A stretch of DNA of 64,000 bases from Flavobacterium marginilacus (GCF_026870155.1 NZ_CP113975.1:3720001-3784000), one strand, 5' to 3'. Counted from the stretch's first letter, positions 10,837 to 20,826 are shown. The notes: generated by a model not told the origin, from the sequence alone. Numbers and translations: made by a program.

Positions 10837-11157
10837 TAAATCCGTCCAATTTTTAATTTTTAGGGATTATTAATTTTATATAGGCAGTTCTTAACTCAGA
10901 CAGATGCTTATCTCAATTATTAACTGAAATAAAGAAAAAAAAATCCAGAAAGCAGCTAAAAAGTTAAAAATCACCAAAACTCAAAGCTCACAAAACCAAA
11001 ATATTATAACCTCTACTTAATAGTAAAAATTTTCTTAATATAAAAAAGTTTTATATTTTTACATAGCCTATATCTCACTGAATGACAACTATATAAAACT
11101 CCAATATAATATAACATAAGAATGAGGATTCTGATGTAACTATGAAAAACCAAAACT

Positions 11158-11811
11158 ATGAAAAATCAAATCGAATTTTTAACTGGACTACTTTTTACGG
11201 GATTATCATTGACCAATATTCATGCACAGACGGATCTAAGCGAATTCCAATTTTCAATAAAAGGAGGAGTAAATTTTTCTAAAATTTATGACACAGAAGT
11301 AAACCAAAATAATGCATTGACAAGTTTTAATGCTGGTTTTTATCTATCATTCCCTGTAACAGGTATTATTTCTGTACAGCCAGAGGCTTTATACACACAA
11401 AAAGGCGGAGAACTAACCTATAACAATCCAGTTTTCTCAGGAAAAACACAATTTCAGCTAAACTATATCGAAGTTCCTATTTTACTAAAAATAAATATAA
11501 CCAAAAACCTAACTGTTCACTCAGGCCCTTACTTTTCATATCTGATTGATGCCAAAGTCAGTAATAATGCAGACGGAAATCTAATAGACCTTAAAGACAC
11601 TTATAAAAATGATGATTTCAGCAAAACTGATATTGGTATTTCAGGAGGAATCGGTTTTGATTTTGATTCAATAGGAATTGGTGCCCGTTACAATTACGGA
11701 TTTTCAGCAATAGGCAAAGAAAGAGAATTTGCAGGCACTGCTTATACCATACCTGATGGAAAAAACAGCAGCATAAGTCTGTATCTGTCTTACAAAATGA
11801 ATAATAACTAA
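11158..11811 (+). CDS. Outer-membrane beta-barrel protein (porin/PorT-like family)
   Basis: 217 aa. Signal peptide ending in NIHAQ, then FSIKGGVNFSKIYD and alternating amphipathic strands (QPEALYTQKGGEL, LNYIEVPILLKINITKNL, GISGGIGFDFD, GARYNYGFS), ending in a barrel strand. It matches the small eight-stranded OMP_b-brl type common in Bacteroidota. Function unknown. An upstream ATG at 11142 is out of frame. Confidence 0.82.
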   Translation: MKNQIEFLTGLLFTGLSLTNIHAQTDLSEFQFSIKGGVNFSKIYDTEVNQNNALTSFNAGFYLSFPVTGIISVQPEALYTQKGGELTYNNPVFSGKTQFQLNYIEVPILLKINITKNLTVHSGPYFSYLIDAKVSNNADGNLIDLKDTYKNDDFSKTDIGISGGIGFDFDSIGIGARYNYGFSAIGKEREFAGTAYTIPDGKNSSISLYLSYKMNNN

Positions 11812-12046
11812 TACCAAATGAAATATAAAATAGTTTGATTATTTTTCCTCCCCCCAATCCTCTCCAAAGGAGAGGAAGTAAAGATTAGATTATTTTATAT
11901 TTTCATTTCGTATAATAGCTAAGAAACAGGAATCATTTCATTCATTGTACAAACTGCAGTCTTTCTAATATCGCAGACTCTGAACTCTTTGTTTATAGTG
12001 CAGGATTAATAATACCATTTATGAAAAAAAAGTATTTTACAAAAAA
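11812..12046. other. Intergenic region with a small palindrome
   Basis: No ORF. It contains CCTCTCCAAAGGAGAGG (about 11859-11875), a perfect short hairpin of the type scattered between Flavobacterium genes. Otherwise nothing recognisable. Confidence 0.5.
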
Positions 12047-12070
12047 AATGAGGTCTTTGCAGACCTCATT
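12047..12070. terminator. Hairpin terminator after ompA-family gene
   Basis: AATGAGGTCT-TTGC-AGACCTCATT followed by T-runs on both strands. It sits between the convergent barrel gene and the OmpA-family gene. Confidence 0.8.
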
Positions 12071-12097
12071 TTTTATATATAAAAAACAAAAGTTTAA

Positions 12098-14296
12098 TTA
12101 TAATTTCCCTTCATAAATAGTCCCTACGTGGATTACTTCAGTTCTTCTGTTTTGAGCTCTTCCTGCAGCAGTTTTATTGCTGGCAACAGGTTTTGATGCT
12201 CCAAATCCTTTATATGATAAATTTTCAGGATTAACACCTTTAGCAATTAATGCATCCATAACTGCTTTTGCTCTCGCTTCAGAAAGTTTTTGATTAGCTG
12301 CTGCATTTCCTACATTATCAGTATGTCCTTCGATAGAGAATTTTGCATTTGGATAATTTTTGATGATTTCCTTAATGGCATCAAGTCTTCCGTCTGTCTG
12401 ACCTTTATCAGCTGTCTGTAAAACTGCTTTTCCTGTAACAAAGAATACTGCTCTTGCCTGAACTTTAAGTTCTTTCAAAGCTTCTTGAGTTACTTCAGGA
12501 CAGCCTTTATTGCTTTCTGGTCCAGGAACAGTAGGACATTCATCGTTTTTATCAAGAACTCCATCTTTGTCAGCATCTCTCTCCGGACAGCCGTTATTTG
12601 CTGCCAATCCTTTTTCATCAGGACATTTATCATCTTTATCTAACACTGAATCGCCATCAGTATCTACCCAAGGGCATCCTTTGTTTTCAATCGATCCAGC
12701 AACAGAAGGACAATTATCAACGTTATCCAAAACAGTATCTTTATCGGTATCTCCCCAAGGACATCCTTTATTTTCGGCTGGTCCTGCTTCTTTTGGACAG
12801 GCATCATCCTGATCCAATACAGAATCTCCGTCGCTGTCAGGCCATGGACATCCTTTATTTTCGATAGGTCCGGCAAGTTTTGGACATTTATCATCATTAT
12901 CAAAGATTCCGTCTTCGTCTGTATCTTTAAATTTGTGCTGATAAACCGGGATTTTAATACCAAAATATACATCAGCCGCTTTTGACTCTTTTGAAACCAA
13001 ATTAGTAATCACTGAACTAGATCCCACAAACAAAGGTCCAAAACGCAATCCAGCACCTACTTGTGTTCCGCTGTATTCCATGTAATTTACAGGAACTGAA
13101 AATGTAAACCATTTTGTTTCATAACGAGGAGTCAAAGCCCATACATTTGCTGTGCTTGTCTGGTTCAAACCTGCTTTATCAACTAAGCTGAGGTTTCCGT
13201 TAAGATTCAAATAGAATTTATTATGAATGTTCCAGTCGGCATCCAAATGCAAAGCTGTCGGCATCGCAACATTTATATCTTTATAAGTTATAACCGAATT
13301 AGTATAAAATGCTAAAAACTCTTTAATATCTTCAGCCGATTCAACCTGAGCCTGAGAAAGCGTATTATTAAAATTATAAACTTCTTCTTTTACATGTTTA
13401 TATTTAATTGATCCAATGTCGGTAATAGACACCCCAAAACGCAATTTGTATTTATTCAGATCTTTAAAGTTATTATCAACTGCTTTGGCTTTACTCAAAT
13501 CATAAGACTCGTAATCTGGTCTCCATTCGTAAATCAAACCAAAATCGGCACCATATCCTTTTGAATCCGGGTCGAATTTCACATCATCATCACCAGTAAT
13601 AAAATCCTGACTGCTTCCAAGTGTTAATTCTCCTGTTGTAGTAAGTCTGCTGGTTAAAGGATTATTTGTTCTGGTAAATCTTGCAGTTACATTCGACCCT
13701 TTAGCATAACTGTTAACCCCTCCTACTAAATATTTAGCTGTCAAACCTCCTTTTAGAAAATGCTGTTTGCTCTGCCATAACACCGCTGCGTAAGAAGCAC
13801 CAACTTCTCCCCAAGTATGTCCTACTAAATTTGGGTGGCCAACAGGAATATTGAAACTATTAGCATCATCGATACCGTCTTTTAGCTCGTCATAAAGCTC
13901 ACCGTTTACTTCAGTAGCATTTACAATTGCTCTTGCTCTGGTAAAAATGGCAATCGAATGTTTTGGAGCAATATTAAACATGAACGAAGGCCCCATTACA
14001 TCAGCAAAAACAATTCCTCCGTTATTTTTTTTAGGAGTCCTAACCCCGTCTTTTTCTACATCATAAGAATCTTTCGATAAATCAAACAGACTTATACCAT
14101 AAAAATCATTAGTTAAAGTACCACTGGCAGAAAAAAGATTGATATCTGATTTAAAACGAGAATCTGCAATCGAAGCAGGATTGAACAATACTCCCTGCAC
14201 ACCGGCATAATTATCCTGAAAATATCCAGTATAAGATTGGGCCGTGGCCTTAATCGCTGAAAACAGTACAATAACAAAAAATAAATATTTTTTCAT
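12098..14296 (-). CDS. OmpA-family protein with DUF5723 domain and thrombospondin type 3 repeats
   Basis: 732 aa from MKKYLFFVIVLFSAIKATAQ, a signal peptide; the frame extends 28 codons upstream but those do not look like a leader. The N-terminal ~430 residues look like a DUF5723 beta-barrel (GVLFNPASIADSRFK). Then come five acidic repeats of about 33 aa (DxDxDGxxDxxDxCP...GPxxNKGCP), which are calcium-binding thrombospondin type 3 repeats. The OmpA peptidoglycan-binding domain has FSIEGHTDNVG, LSEARAKAV and GRAQNRRTEV. The likely role is an outer-membrane to cell-wall anchor. Confidence 0.88.
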   Translation of the reverse strand: MKKYLFFVIVLFSAIKATAQSYTGYFQDNYAGVQGVLFNPASIADSRFKSDINLFSASGTLTNDFYGISLFDLSKDSYDVEKDGVRTPKKNNGGIVFADVMGPSFMFNIAPKHSIAIFTRARAIVNATEVNGELYDELKDGIDDANSFNIPVGHPNLVGHTWGEVGASYAAVLWQSKQHFLKGGLTAKYLVGGVNSYAKGSNVTARFTRTNNPLTSRLTTTGELTLGSSQDFITGDDDVKFDPDSKGYGADFGLIYEWRPDYESYDLSKAKAVDNNFKDLNKYKLRFGVSITDIGSIKYKHVKEEVYNFNNTLSQAQVESAEDIKEFLAFYTNSVITYKDINVAMPTALHLDADWNIHNKFYLNLNGNLSLVDKAGLNQTSTANVWALTPRYETKWFTFSVPVNYMEYSGTQVGAGLRFGPLFVGSSSVITNLVSKESKAADVYFGIKIPVYQHKFKDTDEDGIFDNDDKCPKLAGPIENKGCPWPDSDGDSVLDQDDACPKEAGPAENKGCPWGDTDKDTVLDNVDNCPSVAGSIENKGCPWVDTDGDSVLDKDDKCPDEKGLAANNGCPERDADKDGVLDKNDECPTVPGPESNKGCPEVTQEALKELKVQARAVFFVTGKAVLQTADKGQTDGRLDAIKEIIKNYPNAKFSIEGHTDNVGNAAANQKLSEARAKAVMDALIAKGVNPENLSYKGFGASKPVASNKTAAGRAQNRRTEVIHVGTIYEGKL

Positions 14297-14376
14297 TAAA
14301 TTGGCTTTTAGATTAGAATTAATAAAGGTTATATAAATGTTAATTTTAAAATTCAGTACGAAAATAACATAAAAAA

Positions 14377-14409
14377 ACACTTAATCGATCTTAATCCAAT
14401 TAAGTGTTT
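14377..14409. terminator. Hairpin terminator after prfA
   Basis: AACACTTAA pairs with TTAAGTGTT across a 15-base loop, flanked by A- and T-rich tracts. It lies between the prfA stop and the ompA-family promoter. Confidence 0.65.
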
Positions 14410-14430
14410 ATTATTTTTAAGTAATCTATA

Positions 14431-15507
14431 TTAGAAAACTTCGCTGGCTTCTTTCAATTTCTCCATATTGTTCACCAGCTGCAGTTCGGCAACAATTTTC
14501 TGAATATCACCATTCATTATATTACCTAAATCATACAAAGTCAAACCAACACGGTGGTCAGTCACACGGCCTTGTGCATAGTTGTATGTACGAATCTTAG
14601 CCGAACGGTCACCTGAACTTACCTGAGAAGTACGCTTTGTAGCATCTTCTTCCTGTTTTTTGGCCAATTCCATTTCGTACAGACGGGAACGTAAAACCGT
14701 CAAAGCTTTGTCCTTATTTTTGTGCTGTGATTTCTGATCCTGACACTGCGCTACCAATCCCGTTGGAATGTGTGTCAAACGCACAGCCGATTTAGTAGTA
14801 TTTACCGATTGTCCTCCTGGTCCTGATGAACAGAAGAAATCCACACGAACATCGTTCATATCAATCTGTACATCAAATTCCTCTGCTTCCGGAAGTACCA
14901 TAACTGTCGCGGCAGATGTATGCACGCGTCCCTGAGTTTCCGTCTGCGGTACACGCTGTACACGGTGTACACCCGCTTCAAACTTCAGTGTTCCGTAAAC
15001 ATCTTCTCCGGAAACTTCAAAAATCACCTCTTTGAAACCGCCCGAAGTCCCTTCGTTCATATCCACAACCGAAGTTCTCCAGCCTTGGCTTTCGCAATAT
15101 TTTGTGTACATTCTGAATAAATCTCCGGCAAAAATACTGGCTTCATCTCCACCCGTACCTGCACGAATCTCCACCATCACGTTTTTGGCATCTTCAGGAT
15201 CTTTCGGAATCAGCATGAACTTAATCTCTTCTTCAAGCTGAGGCAGTCTTTCCTTAGCTTCGTCCAATTGCATTTTGGCCATTTCCACCATATCAGCATC
15301 ACTTCCATCAGCAATAATTTCATTGGCTTCCTCTATATTGGCCAAAACCAAAATATATTCTTCACGCTTTTCAACCAAGGCTTTGATACTTTTATATTCC
15401 TGGTTAAGCAGCACATAGCGTTTTTGATCAGCGATAACATCCGGCTGAATAATCAAATCCGAAATCTCATCAAAACGCTGTTTTACATATTGAAGTCTAT
15501 CTAACAT
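14431..15507 (-). CDS. prfA: Peptide chain release factor 1
   Basis: Recognises UAA/UAG in the ribosomal A site and triggers peptide release. 358 aa, normal length. GGQ at 231-233 in [16 protein letters not shown] is the catalytic loop. The stop-codon reading tripeptide is PQT at 187-189 in [14 protein letters not shown], against PxT (PAT/PVT) in other RF1 proteins. Its 5' end faces the recombinase gene. Confidence 0.95.
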   Translation of the reverse strand: MLDRLQYVKQRFDEISDLIIQPDVIADQKRYVLLNQEYKSIKALVEKREEYILVLANIEEANEIIADGSDADMVEMAKMQLDEAKERLPQLEEEIKFMLIPKDPEDAKNVMVEIRAGTGGDEASIFAGDLFRMYTKYCESQGWRTSVVDMNEGTSGGFKEVIFEVSGEDVYGTLKFEAGVHRVQRVPQTETQGRVHTSAATVMVLPEAEEFDVQIDMNDVRVDFFCSSGPGGQSVNTTKSAVRLTHIPTGLVAQCQDQKSQHKNKDKALTVLRSRLYEMELAKKQEEDATKRTSQVSSGDRSAKIRTYNYAQGRVTDHRVGLTLYDLGNIMNGDIQKIVAELQLVNNMEKLKEASEVF

Positions 15508-15794
15508 TTTTCTTTTTCCTTTTAATGGACTGCAAAATTACAATATTTTTTTGTAAAGATTCAAGTTTAAAACTCACAGATTTTATAGTGCCGCTAGTCA
15601 CTAAATTTCAGCTTAATTATAGTGTCTTTTTTTGGAAGCTGATTCCTGCTGTCCCCTATATCTGTGGTCCTGAACCACAGGACCACAGGATGCCGCTCCC
15701 ATCAAGGATAGGTTTTTGCGTTTCAGAAAAATAACACAAATCAAAACTATTTCACTAAAAATCAATACCTTTAAAACCATCAACTATACGCCTT
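15508..15794. other. Divergent region upstream of the recombinase
   Basis: 287 bp, no ORF. A short palindromic stretch GTGGTCCTGAACCACAGG lies at about 15664-15682. It must carry the prfA and recombinase promoters; no clear consensus pair was found. Confidence 0.45.
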
Positions 15795-16832
15795 ATGAAC
15801 TGGAAAGCACAAGCCATTACGCACAAAAAAGAAAAACGGATAGCCGTTTATTTTGAAAAAAATGCCGATTTAATAACTAGAATCAAACAATTAGATGGAG
15901 CCCGATGGAGTCAGACTTTAGGTGTCTGGCATTTACCGGATACTGAAGAAAACCGGATCAGGTTCAAAATCCCTACCCTATTCCCGACTATTCCTTCTGC
16001 TGAAGGGATTGAAAACATAGAAAAATTCAAACAATGGCTTCGCTCCAAACGTTATAGCGAAAATACACTTATTACTTACAGCGAAGCCTTGAAATCGTTT
16101 TTGATTTTCTATCGGGAAAAACCAATTGCTGAAATCACCAATGAAGATATAACGATCTTCAATAACGAATATATTTTAAAAAATGATTTGTCAGCTTCTT
16201 ATCAAAACCAAATTATCAATGCTGTTAAATTATTTTTTCAAACTATTCGGGAAACCAAAATTGAGATTGATAAAATTTACCGTCCCAAAAATGCAAAAAG
16301 ACTGCCTAATGTTTTGAGTAAAGAAGAAACCTTTAGGCTTATTGATCTGACGGCTAATATAAAACATAAAACCTTATTGGCTTTAATTTACTCTTCCGGA
16401 CTCCGCATCAGTGAAGCTATAAACATGAAAATCATTGATGTTGACAGTCAAAGAATGCTGATTCATATTAAAAATGCAAAAGGCAAAAAAGACCGGTACA
16501 CCTTATTATCTAACAGAGTTTTAGGATTACTGCGTGAATATTACACTATTTATAAACCTAAAACCTTTTTATTTGAAGGACAGCATGGCGGTCAATACAG
16601 TAGCAGAAGTGCTCAATCAATATTACAGCAATCTGCAAAAAAGGCTGGAATTACAAAACCGATTAGTCTGCATACCCTTCGCCATAGTTTTGCCACCCAT
16701 TTATTAGAAAGCGGAACCGATTTACGCTACATTCAAGATTTATTAGGACACAATAGTCCCAAGACAACAATGATATATACCCACGTAAGCAGTACATCGC
16801 TGAAAAAAATCATAAACCCTTTCGATATGTAA
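15795..16832 (+). CDS. Integron-integrase-like tyrosine recombinase
   Basis: 345 aa, intact. A 70-residue N-terminal extension with ARWSQTLGVWHLP is not part of a standard Xer/IntI protein. Then a SAM-like core-binding domain (about 72-155) and the catalytic domain with Arg204 (SGLRISEA), Lys229, His293/Arg296 (HTLRHSFATHLL), His319 (LLGH) and nucleophile Tyr328 (TTMIYTHV). TTMIYTHV is typical of IntI, but the ~20-residue insertion that IntI carries between box I and box II is absent, so by sequence it sits between XerC/D and IntI. It lies directly before the attI-like site and array, and is co-directional with the cassettes, unlike most integrons but as in the 'reversed' type. It is the natural candidate for moving the cassettes; that is inference from position and catalytic residues. 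Confidence 0.85.
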   Translation: MNWKAQAITHKKEKRIAVYFEKNADLITRIKQLDGARWSQTLGVWHLPDTEENRIRFKIPTLFPTIPSAEGIENIEKFKQWLRSKRYSENTLITYSEALKSFLIFYREKPIAEITNEDITIFNNEYILKNDLSASYQNQIINAVKLFFQTIRETKIEIDKIYRPKNAKRLPNVLSKEETFRLIDLTANIKHKTLLALIYSSGLRISEAINMKIIDVDSQRMLIHIKNAKGKKDRYTLLSNRVLGLLREYYTIYKPKTFLFEGQHGGQYSSRSAQSILQQSAKKAGITKPISLHTLRHSFATHLLESGTDLRYIQDLLGHNSPKTTMIYTHVSSTSLKKIINPFDM

Positions 16833-16850
16833 GAAATAATTTTAAATTTG
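16820..16850 (+). promoter_or_regulatory. Candidate array promoter (Pc-like)
   Basis: TTTC at 16820-16823, 19 bp, TAAATTTG at 16843-16850. The second element fits the Bacteroidota -7 TAnnTTTG and the spacing is canonical; the first is one base off TTTG. It overlaps the recombinase stop and points into the first cassette, where an integron Pc would be. Confidence 0.45.
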
Positions 16851-16896
16851 TGCAAAGCGAATAAAAATAAAATGCATAAGTTAAACTAAAAACATG

Positions 16897-16958
16897 CGCA
16901 TAACATACCAATTGAGAATAAAAAGAGTTGGCTTTATTCGTGTATAAGATAGTTATGC
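16897..16958 (+). other. attI-like primary recombination site
   Basis: The junction core GTTATGCC starts at 16952, and GCGCATAAC lies about 55 bp upstream as an imperfect partner. Two small hairpins lie between (GAATAAA...TTTATTC; CCAATT...AGTTGG). The core equals the first bases of cassette 1, whose own end carries GGCATAAC, so 16952/16953 is where cassette 1 joins the platform. It lacks the long conserved hairpin of the attC sites, as expected of attI. Confidence 0.65.
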
Positions 16959-17019
16959 CTCAGTTCAACAGAACTGACGCAGAAAAAAGAACGTTTTTCA
17001 TAATACTTAAATTTAAAAG

Positions 17020-17529
17020 ATGATTAAAAAGGCAACAGCATCATTAATGTTACTCTTATGTTTTTATTCTTGCGGTAAACAAGAAGCAAGTACCGTAACA
17101 CCAGAACCAAAATACGAGTACGACCCAAATTCTGAACAATATTCAAAAGCTTCAGATACTTTATCACAGTATGAAAACACAGTCGTAAAAAAAGCAGAAC
17201 CAACGACCGATGAACAATTTGAAGTATATCATTATATATACTCTAATGGGAATGTTACAAAAGCAGAAGTTAATGTACTCTTTGTTGATGGCAAAAAAGA
17301 CGAATTACAAATAATTATTGATAAGCCTGATGGACAAAGTGCTGAAATTAATCTTATTAATCCAGTAAGTTTAGGTATGATAAAAGGGATGGATAGCTAT
17401 ATATACACCTCTCCTTCTGACAATAATAAACAAGTGAACGTGTTTTTTCATAATGGACGTAAAATGATGGGTATGACTTTAGGTAACCAAAGTGTTGTTT
17501 TTATGAATACTCCAAATTACAAGGAATAA
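17020..17529 (+). CDS. Cassette 1 lipoprotein, hypothetical
   Basis: 169 aa. Lipoprotein signal with lipobox FYSC-G at about 18-22, then a low-complexity linker (EASTVTPEPKYEYDPNSEQ) and a beta-rich domain ending MTLGNQSVVFMNTPNYKE. No family recognised. First gene of the first cassette (16953-18220), the position nearest the candidate Pc; 14 bp before the second gene. Confidence 0.75.
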   Translation: MIKKATASLMLLLCFYSCGKQEASTVTPEPKYEYDPNSEQYSKASDTLSQYENTVVKKAEPTTDEQFEVYHYIYSNGNVTKAEVNVLFVDGKKDELQIIIDKPDGQSAEINLINPVSLGMIKGMDSYIYTSPSDNNKQVNVFFHNGRKMMGMTLGNQSVVFMNTPNYKE

Positions 17530-17543
17530 TAAAGTATAATTTT

Positions 17544-17984
17544 ATGGAACTCGAAATATTAGACGCTCTTTTAAAATATCTCAAAGACACTAACCATAAT
17601 ACATTCCAACACATAAAAAGTGATGTCAAAAATAAATCTGCATTTTTAAAAGAAATTGATGACAAAACACTTTATTCCGCTTTATTGAAATTAGTTAAAG
17701 ATGATTATGTTTATGAAGATTTTCAAAAAATGGGCACATTAAGTGGTAACTTATATAATATATCATTTGAAGGGCTTTCATTTATTGCCGAGGGCGGTTA
17801 TGTTTCACGAAAGGAAAGAAACCAATCACAGGATAAAAAACTGAACGATATTGCAATTGTACAATCTTTTCAGCAAAAGTGGATTCATCGCTTGACTTGG
17901 ATAATAGGGCTTGGGACTTTGGTTGCAGGTGTATATTATCTGATAGAGATTTTAAAGTTTTTTGGCGTTTTAAAAGCCTGTTAA
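17544..17984 (+). CDS. Cassette 1 winged-helix-like protein with C-terminal membrane helix
   Basis: 146 aa. The N-terminal ~90 residues look like a small winged-helix domain (DDKTLYSALLKLVKDDYVYED, then a beta wing NLYNISFEGLSFIAEGGYV). One hydrophobic helix near the C-terminus (RLTWIIGLGTLVAGVYYLIEIL). The same architecture appears in the minus-strand gene of cassette 13. Function unknown. Confidence 0.7.
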   Translation: MELEILDALLKYLKDTNHNTFQHIKSDVKNKSAFLKEIDDKTLYSALLKLVKDDYVYEDFQKMGTLSGNLYNISFEGLSFIAEGGYVSRKERNQSQDKKLNDIAIVQSFQQKWIHRLTWIIGLGTLVAGVYYLIEILKFFGVLKAC

Positions 17985-18093
17985 AATTAAATAAGTTTTC
18001 AAAAGAGATCATAATATTAAAGTTTAAATTGTGTTTCTGACTTTAAAATGGTGCAGAAACTAAACCGAAAATTGGAATAAATAAAGAACCGAA

Positions 18094-18226
18094 GGCATAA
18101 CAGCCACTACAACGGATTTGGGCAATTGGCTTAATGGAAAAATGGTTTTGTATTTGAAAGATTTTGCAAATCCGAAAACAGGGCTTAATTTAACCCCAAA
18201 CCCGCTGTAGTGCCAAGACGTTATGC
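18094..18226 (+). other. attC site, cassette 1
   Basis: R'' GGCATAAC at 18094-18101 pairs with the cassette's own first bases GTTATGCC at 16952. Hairpin arms GCCACTACAACGGATTTGGG and CCCAAACCCGCTGTAGTGCC. Crossover CG^TT at 18220/18221. Confidence 0.85.
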
Positions 18227-18747
18227 GTAATTGGCAGTAGACTACGGAGTTTCTTGCACAATGAATTTTCGGGATATTTTTTTTGTGATTTTAAAGAATA
18301 AAGCATTTAGGCTTCAAGTCTTTCGATTGGGAATCGTAGAAAGTTCACTTTCAATACGTTTGACAACGTACAAGACTTGGCTAAGTTATTAAAAATAAAT
18401 GACAAAGTCAATACATAGGATAAATCATTTAGTTTCACTAACTTAAAATCACAAAAAAATAGAGCCCTAAAAGCCCATTATTAACTTCGCCTAGCAGGTT
18501 TGCTAAGCACAATAAATAATTTGGTTTCATTGATTTTGATTGCGGTTAGAAAAGATAAGATAGTCTATCCAACTCCGTTACTGAGTAAAAATATAGATTG
18601 TAAATAGATCAGTAACTACGCATAACACGGGCTAAGCAAAATGCCTTCCGCTTCTATGGATAAAATAGTACAAATTAAAAAATTTGGCTATTTTAGCAAT
18701 TATTAGTGAAGCGGGCTAAAGAAGGCACTTCGCCTAGCCCGATCACG
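18221..18747 (+). other. Cassette 2: ORF-less 527-bp type A cassette, copy 1
   Basis: No credible ORF. Starts TTATGCGTAATTGG, R'' TACGCATAAC at 18617. Its attC (18617-18753) differs from all coding cassettes: arms CGGGCTAAGC and GCCTAGCCCG with inner pairing of TGCCTTC to GAAGGCA. The body has a hairpin CTTTCGATTgggAATCGTAGAAAG (about 18320), GCCTAGCAggttTGCTAAGC, and an isolated TACGTTTG resembling a -7 element. Candidate roles are a promoter or small-RNA cassette; neither is proven. Confidence 0.85.
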
Positions 18748-18779
18748 TTAGCGGTAATCCTACAAAAAACGAAATTACG

Positions 18780-19238
18780 ATGAAATCAAAAATTTTCGGA
18801 GATTTAAAAGAAACTGAATATGATTCCGATTGGTTGGAAGCTTCTCCTTTAGAAATTCCATATTTTAGTAATGAAAAAATAAAAATTACATTAGTAGAAA
18901 AAGATTCTGAATATATTCAAAATGCAGAAATAGCCTTTGAAAATTTTTTGAAATTAACGGAAACTGATAAAAATAAAGATTCAGAAAAAGTATATGAATA
19001 TTATGCAGAAATTCTAAAAGCGGGTTATACGAAAAACCTAAACTTGAAAACTAAAAGTGAAATATGGAATTTCGTTACAGTTGGAGAAATAGTTTTGCAT
19101 TGGAGTGAAAATGGAACAATATATTTATGTGTTTCTTGTGAATGCGAATGGGAAATTGAACACGGATTACAATTATCATTTAAAAATGGAGAAAAGCTTA
19201 TAAAAGCAAATTCACATTCAGATGATTTTGAAGAGTAA
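18780..19238 (+). CDS. Cassette 3 protein, DUF6985-like (copy 1 of 2)
   Basis: 152 aa, soluble. C-terminal CVSCECEWEIEHGLQLSFKNGE resembles the DUF6985 group of small proteins often found beside toxins, recalled from memory and not certain. Cassette 18748-19391. An identical protein in an identical 644-bp cassette lies at 29139-29597. Confidence 0.72.
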   Translation: MKSKIFGDLKETEYDSDWLEASPLEIPYFSNEKIKITLVEKDSEYIQNAEIAFENFLKLTETDKNKDSEKVYEYYAEILKAGYTKNLNLKTKSEIWNFVTVGEIVLHWSENGTIYLCVSCECEWEIEHGLQLSFKNGEKLIKANSHSDDFEE

Positions 19239-19262
19239 ATAATCAGAATAAATAGAAAGGAC

Positions 19263-19397
19263 TACCGCTAACAGCCGTTTGTAGCAATTGGGGTTTTAGG
19301 CTGAATTTAAAGATGGTTTTGTACTTGGAAAATTGTGCATAATGGAAAAATCTCGCATCTTTAATCCCCAACTGCTACAAGCGCCAGAACGTTATGC
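19263..19397 (+). other. attC site, cassette 3
   Basis: R'' TACCGCTAAC matches own start GTTAGCGGTA at 18747. Arms GTTTGTAGCAATTGGGG and CCCCAACTGCTACAAGC (second arm family). Crossover 19391/19392. Confidence 0.85.
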
Positions 19398-19918
19398 GTA
19401 ATTGGCAGTAGACTACGGAGTTTCTTGCACAATGAATTTTCGGGATATTTTTTTTGTGATTTTAAAGAATAAAGCATTTAGGCTTCAAGTCTTTCGATTG
19501 GGAATCGTAGAAAGTTCACTTTCAATACGTTTGACAACGTACAAGACTTGGCTAAGTTATTAAAAATAAATGACAAAGTCAATACATAGGATAAATCATT
19601 TAGTTTCACTAACTTAAAATCACAAAAAAATAGAGCCCTAAAAGCCCATTATTAACTTCGCCTAGCAGGTTTGCTAAGCACAATAAATAATTTGGTTTCA
19701 TTGATTTTGATTGCGGTTAGAAAAGATAAGATAGTCTATCCAACTCCGTTACTGAGTAAAAATATAGATTGTAAATAGATCAGTAACTACGCATAACACG
19801 GGCTAAGCAAAATGCCTTCCGCTTCTATGGATAAAATAGTACAAATTAAAAAATTTGGCTATTTTAGCAATTATTAGTGAAGCGGGCTAAAGAAGGCACT
19901 TCGCCTAGCCCGATCACG
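19392..19918 (+). other. Cassette 4: type A cassette, copy 2
   Basis: Same 527 bp as 18221-18747 with no difference seen by eye; attC at 19788-19924. Lies between cassettes 3 and 5. Confidence 0.88.
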
Positions 19919-19967
19919 TTAGTGGCAAGCGTTGAAGAACGTTCAACATAGAAATCCAACTTAAAAA

Positions 19968-20699
19968 ATGGAGAAAGAAAAAAAATACACGATTACACAA
20001 GAAGAAACTCAAAATCAAAAGTCAAAAAACCAGTTTTCAAATATTTGGAAAGATTCTGTTTTTAGTAAAGTAATAGCTAATGGAATTTTACTTTTATTTA
20101 CATTGTTAGCCATAATTATTGGTCAATTAATTAATGTTTCAACAGCAGAAGAGTTTATCAAGTATTTTTTCAATTTTGAAGTTAAACTATATGTATTATT
20201 GCTCACTGCAGGAATTATATTCATTGGATATTACTTATATTTAAAATTTTTGAAAAAGAAAGATGACGGTTATAAATCATTTTTATCTCAAATAGTTGGC
20301 GATTATAAATTTGCTAATTTGAATAATATCCTATTGACATCATATGAAGAAATACCACCTGTTTTGCAAAAAGAAATGGGTTCAAAAGAGTTAGATTTAT
20401 TAACTCTATTTAAAATAACAATTCCTCTTTACAGTTCTGGAATGGATTGGGATAATACTAACGACGAATCTGGATTTTTATATTATAGATTAGGTCCAAG
20501 GTTAATAAGTTACGGACTTTTAGAAAGAGTACCTTCTATTGACAATAATACAGAAGGAAATATAAATGCGTTTACAATTCAACCAAGTCAAAACGGTTTC
20601 AAATTTTTTGCTCTACTCGAAAGCTTTGAAAGAATTGAAAACTCAGAAAGCTATGAAAAAGAGTTTGATGAAAGACAGAAAAAAAACGCCAGCCACTAA
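19968..20699 (+). CDS. Cassette 5 membrane protein, hypothetical
   Basis: 243 aa. Charged N-terminus, two membrane helices (about 38-56 and 72-93), then a ~150-residue soluble domain (LPPR-free, with GSKELDLLTLFKITIPLYSS). No family recognised. The stop codon TAA is the TAA of the attC R'' box GCCACTAAC, so gene and recombination site overlap. Cassette 19919-20820. Confidence 0.75.
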   Translation: MEKEKKYTITQEETQNQKSKNQFSNIWKDSVFSKVIANGILLLFTLLAIIIGQLINVSTAEEFIKYFFNFEVKLYVLLLTAGIIFIGYYLYLKFLKKKDDGYKSFLSQIVGDYKFANLNNILLTSYEEIPPVLQKEMGSKELDLLTLFKITIPLYSSGMDWDNTNDESGFLYYRLGPRLISYGLLERVPSIDNNTEGNINAFTIQPSQNGFKFFALLESFERIENSESYEKEFDERQKKNASH

Positions 20700-20826
20700 C
20701 AGCCGTTTGGCGAGATTGGGGTTTTAGGCTTAATGGAAAGTTGGTTTTGTATTTGAGAAATTTGTGTTTAACCGAAAAATCTCGCATCTTTAATCCCCAA
20801 CCTCGCCAAGCGCCAGAACGTTATGC
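20692..20826 (+). other. attC site, cassette 5
   Basis: R'' GCCACTAAC matches own start GTTAGTGGC. Arms GTTTGGCGAGATTGGGG and CCCCAACCTCGCCAAGC; the second arm contains CCTCGCCAAGCGCC, the intact form of the site interrupted by the IS110 element at 39957. Confidence 0.85.

Noticed and set aside
18221..18747. Riboswitch or rRNA/tRNA fragment in the type A cassette
   Set aside because: Hairpins are present but I could match none to a known aptamer, tRNA or rRNA; no cloverleaf or T-loop motif seen.
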